Assembly (NCBI GenBank): GCA_018902385.1
Contig: JABSSW010000066.1
Location: 154,718-218,717 of the forward strand
From: Physcia stellaris
Lineage: Eukaryota; Ascomycota; Lecanoromycetes; Caliciales; Physciaceae
Length of the DNA stretch: 64,000 bases
Reading direction: 5' to 3'
This document shows, piece by piece, positions 55,401-64,000 of this stretch. Under the pieces are notes generated by a model. That model made no database searches, was not told the origin of the DNA, and saw only the letters and a program-made list of their open reading frames with translations. Every line of letters begins with the position of its first letter. Within the stretch, counting starts at the first letter, position 1. Both the position numbers and the translations under genes were made by a program.

Positions 55401-57957
55401 TTCAAACAATTCGACGAAAAAACGTTCGAGTTGATCATGATTTGAATATACGTCGTTTGTGATAATTCGAACATGATTTGTATCGATACAAACAACGTTG
55501 AAAAAAAAAATTTCGATTTGATTTTACAAAATCGAACATACAATCACGCGTTGAAAATGCGTTTCGCGTGCAATTGACATTATAAATATCGACAAAAAAA
55601 ATATCGATACGTTTCGTCACGAGAAAAATGATTTTTGAAATGACAATTCGTCGTTGTTTTTAAACGTGTTTATTTACATAAAAAATTTACAAAAAAAAAA
55701 TATCGTCGTTGAATTTTTAAAATATCTTTTTTAATAATGTATGTTATTTACAAATTGCAACATCGAATCGACAAAATCGTTATCAACGCGCGCGTTATAA
55801 ACGAAAAAAATTTACAAAAAATGTAAAAATACAATCGACAACATCGTTCGATCGATGATTTACAACGACTCGATACAAATCATAATGAAAATCGATTTTA
55901 AATCGAAATCAAACAACGAATTATGTTGCAATTGATTTACGTCATGATTTTTTTGTGTTTATTGCGAATTGACAAAGTTTTGCGCATTGAATTTCATCAT
56001 ATTGAAATCGTAAACGAGAATTTCAATCATTTTTGCATCAAATTGATGTTGAAATTTCGAAAAATTTATCAAAATAAAAATAAACAAAACATTGATAACG
56101 AATTCGTCAACAATACAAAATTAACAATGTTTTAAACATCAAATTTTTTTATTTCTATGACAATAAAAACGAATTTTGATTGAATGTGTTTCATTTATTC
56201 GCAAAATGAATTGTTTTGTTCGATTTTGAATTTAACGACAAAATTTTTCGACGATTTGATGTTATGAATCGCGTTGTCACAATCAATGTTTTTTTATGAT
56301 ATTGAATTTGATATTTCAAATTGAATGAATTTCGTTAACGTTTTTATTACAAACATCTCAAATTTTTTTGAGTAATTTTCGCAATAATTTTGCTAATATC
56401 GATGTGAATTCGAATTTTTTCGAAACGCACTCTTTTCGCAAAGACGATGTTCAATATTTTTTGATTCAAAAACGTTGAAATATTCGCAAATTATGTGACT
56501 GAAACGACTGAAATATGAAATATGACAATGTGACAATTGTTAAATACATTATCAATTGAAATAATAAATTTATCAAAATGCGAGAAAATTTTTTTAATTT
56601 TGACGATCAAAAAAATACACGTTGCAACGCATGCGACAAAGAATGCGATTGCGCATAATTGTTGTTCACTTTTGTCGATATTTGAAATTAGCTATCGATT
56701 TCTACGAAAATTTTTTCGTAGTGATTTTTTCGAGTCATATTGAAAAAAACTTCAAAGACAAAATTTTGAATTAATAAACAAAATTCAAAATCGTCACGAA
56801 AAAAATGACAATATCGAGCAAAAACAAATTTCGAAATGTTAAACAATGATTTGTCGACGAGTGCAAATTTGATCAACGATAATTCGTTTCATTGACATAT
56901 ATATATATCTTTTAGAACATCAATTTTTCGTTAATCGTTCGATGTCTTTTCATGATCGTTTTGATTCAAAAATTTTCAAAATAAATCGTACGTTATTGCA
57001 TATTAAATATCGCAACTCGATTGAAACAATAAATATTGTGAAAAATGTTGTTTTGTCGTTGATATTGTCAATCGAAAAATGTTTAATCAATATTGAAATT
57101 CAAACGATTCATTGATTGAAATCGTTTTCGTGTAATATACGTTGCTGAAAATATATTTCAGTTAATTGTCGAAATTTCTACTATTCTTTCAGCATATATA
57201 CTCGTACGATAATTTCAATTTATTTGTAAAAAGCTGAAACGATCAGTCGAATTTAAAATGAAAATTCTTTAACGTTCAAAAAGATTGAAATTGAAAACGT
57301 GTTTACGAAAATTGTCGATTGAATCATTTTTTATTTTTCACATCATTTGAGCATCGTTTTTCATTATGAATCACATTATTGCATAACAAACAACTCGTTC
57401 AATGATTACGATTTGAACAACATAAAACTATTGCTTTAATGCAATACACAGCAGCAAAATCTGTCTTGTTCAAAATTCTGAATCAAAATTTTGACATCTG
57501 TTTGATATATGCATTTACGTCTAAAACAAAAACGAAAATCGTTGTTTTATTGACTTTTATTTTAATTTTTATTATTTTTTTTTCACAATGACATGAAGTA
57601 TGTCAATGCAATGTTTAATGAGTATTTTTTAATCTGTTAATATGTATTGATGCAAAGCGAATTTGTTTCTGAATGTTCAACGTTATGTGTTTTAAAATTA
57701 TAATCATTTTCGCGAGCGCATGATCGACTCATCAATGCAAAATTGAACGAAAAGAACAGTTATCACGATAATCGAAAAAGAACAAAATCAAAAATTGAGC
57801 GTGACGAACACAGAGCGACTATAAATAACTGATTATTGAATGTAAATGATGCGAAAACTGAAATATTTTAAAGCAGAACGTGAAGAATTGACTGAAACAA
57901 AACGTGAAAAATTGATTGTAAATATATTTTGATTGATGAAAATGTGAAAATATTTGA

Positions 57958-58740
57958 TAGTCGTCGCATAATGTTTATATATGCAAATAAAAAATCAATA
58001 TTTTAATGAAGCGAATCTGATTGAATGATTTAGCGATTAAAATTGTAAATAAACATTTTTCATTCAAAAGATCGCGAGTTCGAATCGTATAATGAGCAAA
58101 ATGCGTAAAAAATGATGAACAATTCGCTGAATTTCATGATTAAAAACGCGCTTTCTGATGCGAATGAAAATTTTCAAAATAATTGCATTGATAATTTGAA
58201 ATCATTGCTAACATGTGAAATATAACAGACAATAAACATTACTTTTTTGTTGTTGTGACAACGTCGAAAACTGATGCTGAACGCAAAACAGAGAAAAAAA
58301 ATGATTGAAACGTTGACGAGACAACGACGACTGCACAAAAAAATGACAAAACAAAATCGTGACGAGATGATGTATCAATGAAAAAAAAAGAAAATGTTGA
58401 AAACGTCGATCGAAAAAATAAAAACGATGTAATGATATTGACGAAACGAATGATAAAAAAAAAACGAAAACGAAAAAGAAAAAAATGAAAAAGACGAAAA
58501 AAGAACGAATCGAACAAATGTTTCGACAGATTTTTTGATTTGAATTGTAAAAGAAAAAAAAACGCAACAAATCGTAAAATTGCTAATGACTAGAAAGAAG
58601 AAATTGCAAAAAACGAAAAAAAAACGAATCGAACAAATGTTTCGACAAACTTCTTGATTTGAATTGTAAAAGAAAAAAAAACGCAACAAATCGTAAAATT
58701 GTTAATGATTAAAAAAAATCAATTTCATGTATTGATATGA
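57958..58740 (-). repeat. Dispersed AT-rich repeat, copy A (inverted)
   Basis: The reverse complement of this stretch matches copies B and C: shared words include TTATTTGCATATATAA, GTTTATTTACA, TGTCTGTTATATTTCACAT and ACATTGTCACAACAA-like sequence in the same order. Poly-pyrimidine sequence extends further on one side, as in B and C. Diverged by point mutation; no coding sequence. Confidence 0.65.
58501..58738. repeat. 119-bp tandem duplication within copy A
   Basis: Two nearly identical units; CGAACAAATGTTTCGACA recurs at 58511 and 58630, followed by TTGATTTGAATTGTAAAAG and GCAACAAATCGTAAAATTG. The differences between units are mostly transitions. A similar word, AAAGTTTG..GATACATTT, occurs twice in copy C, about 100 bp apart. 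Confidence 0.75.
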
Positions 58741-61700
58741 AAAATGATTTATTTCGTTGTCATCGAAAACATGATCGCACGATCACAATTGAACGTGTGT
58801 GAAATTTACGACGTGATGAAAATTCAAAAACGCGCTAAATCGTGTCAGAAATACGTTTTTGAAATTCAAAATTTCGAATTACAACTCATCGTCATGATGA
58901 AAAAAACATTGCAACAATGTAATGTAATGATTGCAAATTAAAAAAAAATAAATAAAAACGAAAAAGATTGCGAAAACGAATAATAAACTAAACGAATTTG
59001 CGAAATCAATTTTGTCGATTTCGCAATATCAACATCACGAAATCATGATCATGAATTTATATGAAATGAAAATATCAAAACAATTTCATCACGATTAATG
59101 CACAGTCGATATGACATATAACATCTATTTTTGAAAAAATTTATATTAGTGCTTTCGCACGAATTGAAAGACTGAACATCGAAATCTAAAAAACAAAATT
59201 ACATTAAATTAACATGAATAAAAATCAAACATAGCAAAATCATTTTAACATCATTGTTTTTATGAATACAACATGCAGAAAACATCGATTTGACAACGAT
59301 AAATATATTTTTTTTTCATAGATTGTTATAATGATTACACGTTGTCAATTTTCTGAACTCGAAACGATGTTTTTCAACAATACTATTTTAAATGTGCTAT
59401 TGTTTTTCTGTAATTCATAATGTAAATTGTCTTTGACTTTACATTATCGTGATTTTTAAAAATAAATGTTTTCGATCAAGAAAAAAGCAATGAAAATATG
59501 AACATTTTTTCGATGTTTAGATTATTTTTTAATATATTATACTCGTACGTTGACGAGAAATGATAATTAAAATTAAATAATCGTTGATTTTTTTGTTTGA
59601 TATTATGCAATTACGATGATATTGTTCATTTCATTGACAACGATGCTTTTGATAAATTGTTGTTGTTTCGACATGTGAATATTTTCGCGTCAACACATAT
59701 TCATCATTAACGTCGTTTGTAAAATCATTTTTGTCTACATGAATTTCAATTTTTTTTTCATTTTTTTTGTTGTTTAAATATCACGATCATCATCATCATG
59801 TCTCGTAACGCGAATCAGTTGATCATTTGTAAATGTATTATTGAATCGAAAATGAGTATGATTTTTGATATATGTTCAAACGTATTCGATGAAATTGTTA
59901 TCAACGTCAATATTTTCGTCGTAAATGAAAATGCGAAAAAATGCGCACACGTTGACTGATGTATGCGAAACTTCGTCAACGTCTATCAAAAAACGAGTTT
60001 TTTCAATTTATTGAAATTTACGACGATCATACAATCTTTTTGACGAGCGTCAATCGTTTCGTTTCGTTTCAAATCATTCATTCGAAACAATTGAAAGCTT
60101 TGATTATTCAAATAAATTTCGAATTTCAATGTTCATAACATTGTTGACGCAATTTCAAATCATCGATCGAAATGCTCGTTCGTTTTGCATTTATTGCGTC
60201 GTCACGAACAATTGTGTTTTTCGCGTTTGTCGTCAAATCAAAACGTAATTTGAGACATGCGACGAATGTTGATGAAAACACAAAACGTCGAAATGTTCGT
60301 TGAATATGTTTTTTTTTTTTCGTTTCATTCGAAACGAATGAAACGATTGTTGATTTATAATGTAAATTCGATGCGCGTAAAAGTTTGCGATCGCAAAAAT
60401 GATGTTTTCGATTTTTTTCAAAATTAAAAGTTTTTTTGTGTATGACAAAAACACGCGAACTCGTATCAATGCTGTAAAAACAACATTGTCGAGTTTCGAA
60501 ACGTGTTTTTCGCAACGACAATCAAATCGTCAAAAATTGTTTATCAATCAATTTACGACAAGTCGCGAACGATTGCAAAAAATCGATTTCAATGTCGACA
60601 AAAATGAATCATTATTTTTGTCTCAAAATGAAAACGAACTCATGAATATGAGCACAAAAATTCATTTTGAACACGACGACAATTTCGACGATTTCGAGTT
60701 TGACGATTTCGAAATCGAACGATTCGATTTTATCGAATTTCAAATCGTTGTTTTCGCATCAATTGAAAAAACAAAAATTTCGAATTTCTCGTTCTACAAA
60801 ACATTTACAATTTGAATTTCAAAATCGCGTCGCTTTCGCGTCGCAAAAAAAAAATTGTAAATGTGTTTTTAAAAAAAATTTGAAAAAATTCATTTTTTTG
60901 ATTTATAAAAAAAAAGTATCAAACGACGTTGAATGAAAACGAAAAAAAATACTGAAAATTGTGTTGACGAAAAAGAATCAAACAAAAAAAAATGTACGAA
61001 ACGTTGACGAAAACATCGTTTTCGAACATTCAAATGAGAAATATCGAATCAAACGACGAAAACGAAAAATAATGAAATGAAATTGTGATTTGAAATGAAA
61101 TTGAACACAATTGAATTTTTGTTTCGAGAATAATCATGTTGTGTGTCGATTTCATTGCATTTTTCGTTATATACGAAATTGCAAAAAAAAATTTTGCATT
61201 GTTGTTTGATTATGAATTTTTTTGAATTTTTTTGAAACAATCATGTTCTTTTCGCGATTGTAAAACATCATTTTGTAATTTATATCAAATTTTTTCAACA
61301 ATCAAACGATGCGAATGAAACGCGAAATTTGAAAAAATAAAATCGAACGTGTTGCGACGCAGAAAAAAATTTGACGTCGAACGTTGAATGTTTAAACATT
61401 ATTTCAATGATCATGTATTGAAAATTTTGTTATGAAAAACGATTTTATTGCAAACATCGTTATACACGATATTATGAAAAAATTGACATTATTCGCATCA
61501 AAACAAATTTGCATTGTATTTATTTTTCATTTTTAAATTTCGTTGATTCGTTTTTTTTTTTTATTTTGTTGTTTTTTACATTATTCGTACGAAAATGTTT
61601 TTTAATAAATGCAATTGATTAATGAACAGTCTTTTTGTATTTAATAAATTTGATGCTGTCAAACAATTATTCTTTATAAATTGTGATTTGATTTGATTTT

Positions 61701-62719
61701 GTTGATGTTAAAATGTTTTGATGATGTTTAATTTTTGTTTTGAATAAAAAAATGAATTTTTTTTTATTATTTTGATATTTGCAATTTGAAATGATACGAA
61801 AACAACAATTTATAAATATTTAAAACGAAATGCTGATAATTATAACAATTGATCAATAAATATGATAAAACAAATGTTTTCATTTTCTATGTTGTTTTTT
61901 CATTTCATATGTGAATTCATGATCATCATTTCGTGAAATTGTTATTGCGAAATCGATAAAATTTAATTTCGCATTTTCGTTTAATTTTTTGTTTTTTTCT
62001 TCTTGTTTATTTTTTACACGACATTTGATCTTTCATTTTCACGACGATAAGTTGTAATACGAAATTTTGAATTCTAGAAATGTTTTTTTGACACGATTCA
62101 ACGCGTTTCTATAATTTTCATCACGTCGTAAATCTCACGCACGTCAAAAATTAAAAAAAATTTTTATCGCGATGAAATGAATTCGTTCAACAAAACGAAA
62201 TCAATAATGACATCGAATTTCATCATCGACGACGTAATTAATAACTAATTCAAATTGTTTTTTTAATGAATTTTTTTTTTGCAATTTTTTTTCTTTTTAT
62301 CATTTCTTTCGCTCGTGCGTTTTTTCGTTTTTATTCTGTCACGATTTTTTTTTTTTTTTTTTTAATTTCGTTTATTTCGATCATTTTTTTATTGTCACGA
62401 TTTTTTTATTTTTTTTTTTCAATTTCGTTTAGACGATCACATTCAAACGATCATTTCGTTTTTATTCTGTCACGATTTTCATTTTTTTTTTTTTCTTTTT
62501 TTTCACGATTTCATTTTCTTCACGTCTATTCTTCATGATTTTTTTTTTTTTCGATTTTTTTTTCAATTTCGCGCAGACGATTACAATTCAAACGATTATT
62601 TCATTTTTATTCAATCATGATTTTTTTTTTTTTTTCACGATATTATCACATCGCTTTTATTTTGTCATGATTTTTTTTTTTGTCATTTTCAATCGTTGTT
62701 TCATCGCGTTCATCATTTT

Positions 62720-63110
62720 TCAATCAAGTCAATCGACAATCTTTTTCTCAATTTCGTATTCTGCGTAAAATATTCACGAGTTTTCAACATTGTCATCACA
62801 ACAACAAAAAAATGATGTTTGTTGTCTGTTATATTTCACATATTAGCATTGATTTCAAGTTAGTCAATTAGATGTCGAAGCGCGAATTCGATAATCAAAC
62901 ATTGTTATAACGTTTTCATTGAATTCAAAATTGTTATTGTTCGATTTTCTCAATTGTAGCATCAAATGTTCATCACACGAATCGAATTCGAACATTTTTT
63001 GAATGAAAATTTATCATTTACAGTTTAAATCGCAATTTTAATCACTAAATTAACAAGTCGATTTCATTTCGTTAAATCATTGATCATTTATTTGCATATA
63101 TAAACACGAT
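62720..63110 (+). repeat. Dispersed AT-rich repeat, copy B
   Basis: Contains TCAATTTCGTATTCTGCG, TTGTCTGTTATATTTCACAT and, near its end, TTGATCATTTATTTGCATAT. Copy C has the same order of words 690 bp further on. A long T-rich stretch (62266-62700) precedes it. Confidence 0.65.
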
Positions 63111-63419
63111 GCGTCATTCAAGAAATTCTACATGTTTTTTTCTTTTTCAACTTTTTTTTCATTCTTTTTTTTTTTTACAAAGTTTCAAAAGTTTGCTGAT
63201 ACATTTTTTTGATTTTTTTTTCTTTTTTTTTTTTTTTTTAGTTTATTCGTTTTTTTTCAATTTCTTTTTTTCAACAAAGCTCAAAAAGTTTGTCGATACA
63301 TTTTTTTTTCGATTTTTTCAATTCATTCGTCAATTTTTTTTTTTTTTTTCGATCAATACATCAATTTCATTATTATCGTGTAATTTTTGTTTCATATTCA
63401 ACATTGTTCAATCAAGCAT

Positions 63420-63830
63420 TCGTTCATTTTTTTTCTCAATTTCGAATTTTGCGCATCGAAATTCTGATTTTCAACATTGTCACAACAATCAGAAAAGTGA
63501 TGTTTTCTGTGATATTTCACTTGTTAATCGAAATTTCAAATTATCAATTCAATTATTTTGAGATTCTGTCATGTGCTCAGAAATGAATATTGTTTCATTG
63601 AGTCAAACTTGCTAGTTTCCGAAATTATCACAGAAATAAATTTTGAAAATAATCATCATTGCACACGCGACTCGAATTCGCAATGATGAATGAAACAATC
63701 ATGAATGAAAACTGTTTATTTACAGTTCATATCGTCAAATTAAACAATCAATTTCATTTCGTTAAAACATTGATCATTTATTTGCATATATAATCACGAA
63801 ACAACATTCAGAAATTTTTGCATTTGTGTC
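63420..63830 (+). repeat. Dispersed AT-rich repeat, copy C
   Basis: Direct copy of B: CTCAATTTCGAATTTTGCGC, TTTTCAACATTGTCACAACA, and TTTCATTTCGTTAAAACATT followed by GATCATTTATTTGCATATAT. It has a small perfect hairpin AACTGT/ACAGTT with GTTTATTTACAG. Preceded by a T-rich stretch like that of B. Confidence 0.65.
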
Positions 63831-64000
63831 AATCATCGTTTCACGAAAATCAACATTCAGCACTGAACATATTCATTTAATTCTATTTAGTCGTTTTATT
63901 TTATCGTCACATTCTCGCAGAGATAATGTTTATTTTTCAAATTTTGAATTTGTTTCGTCTGAATCATTTGAAATTTGCGTCTATCATAAAACATTAAAAA

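Larger units (their letters stand above)
49797..64000. other. AT-rich, gene-free block of degenerate repeats (hypermutated)
   Basis: From about 170 bp upstream of the AKR1 start the sequence becomes extremely AT-rich to the window end, except the LTR element. I find no conserved protein; ORFs are runs of Phe, Ser, Ile, Asn, Lys. C is found almost only as CpA or CpG: in a hand count of 52501-52800 there are 22 CpA, 13 CpG, 1 CpT and 0 CpC. Some stretches (for example near 57180 and 59400) keep more CpT. This is the composition expected after C-to-T mutation at CpC and CpT on both strands. Subtelomere, centromere or interstitial repeat block are all possible; no telomere repeat is present. Confidence 0.85.

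Noticed and set aside
62266-62768. Phe/Ser-rich ORFs resembling membrane proteins
   Set aside because: They are translations of poly-T tracts within the repeat family; hydrophobicity is an artefact of composition.
53188-63586. Many 60-180-codon ORFs in the AT-rich block
   Set aside because: Composition is simply that of T-rich or A-rich DNA (Phe, Ser, Ile, Asn, Lys runs), both strands are equally open, no motif, no splice-linked extension.
49797-64000. Telomere or CRISPR array
   Set aside because: No TTAGGG-type arrays and no regularly spaced identical repeats; repeats here are degenerate and irregular.

Overview
The window is nuclear DNA of a filamentous ascomycete (Pezizomycotina). Genes are dense, and most are split by short GT-AG introns (mostly 45-75 bp). 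Fungus-specific families are present (Nur1/Mug154, Akr1, fungal CorA-like, Thi6 fusion, Set3). I cannot place it to genus.

Gene-rich part (1-49,800): about 24 protein genes on both strands. In order: SEH1 (5' end cut off by the window), an unknown tail-anchored protein, NUR1, VMA7, NPC2, SET3, an IAH1-like GDSL esterase, phosphopantothenoylcysteine decarboxylase, a CorA-like membrane protein, a small unknown protein, a protein kinase fused to a vWA-like domain, a polysaccharide deacetylase, a fungal multi-TM protein, a SnoaL-like protein, a DDR48-like repeat protein, CWC15, RRP45, a CLC anion transporter, MED22, DHFR, THI6, TIF5 (eIF5), TTI1 and AKR1. They are housekeeping genes of unrelated pathways, with no metabolic gene cluster. 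Several pairs are divergent with shared promoters (NUR1/VMA7, IAH1/PPCDC, CWC15/RRP45).

AT-rich part (49,800-64,000): the composition changes abruptly about 170 bp upstream of AKR1 into a gene-free, extremely AT-rich block of degenerate repeats. Inside it sits a compact LTR element (50,564-52,495) with two 193-bp LTRs, TG..CA ends, a 5-bp target duplication (GTGAT) and a GC-richer non-coding interior with tandem repeats. Three copies of another degenerate repeat lie at 58.0-58.7, 62.7-63.1 and 63.4-63.8 kb, the first inverted.

Main discovery: the two LTRs differ at 25 positions. All 25 are transitions, and every one is at CpC or CpT (GpG/ApG on the other strand), none at CpA or CpG. The surrounding AT-rich DNA keeps CpA and CpG but has almost no CpC or CpT. 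This is the footprint of a RIP-like hypermutation with CpY specificity, unlike canonical CpA-directed RIP.

Second theme: five otherwise convincing genes (small unknown gene at 17.8 kb, kinase-vWA, DDR48-like, DHFR, AKR1) each carry one single-base frameshift, three of them in G/C runs of four or five bases. This pattern suggests consensus-sequence errors more than five independent pseudogenes.
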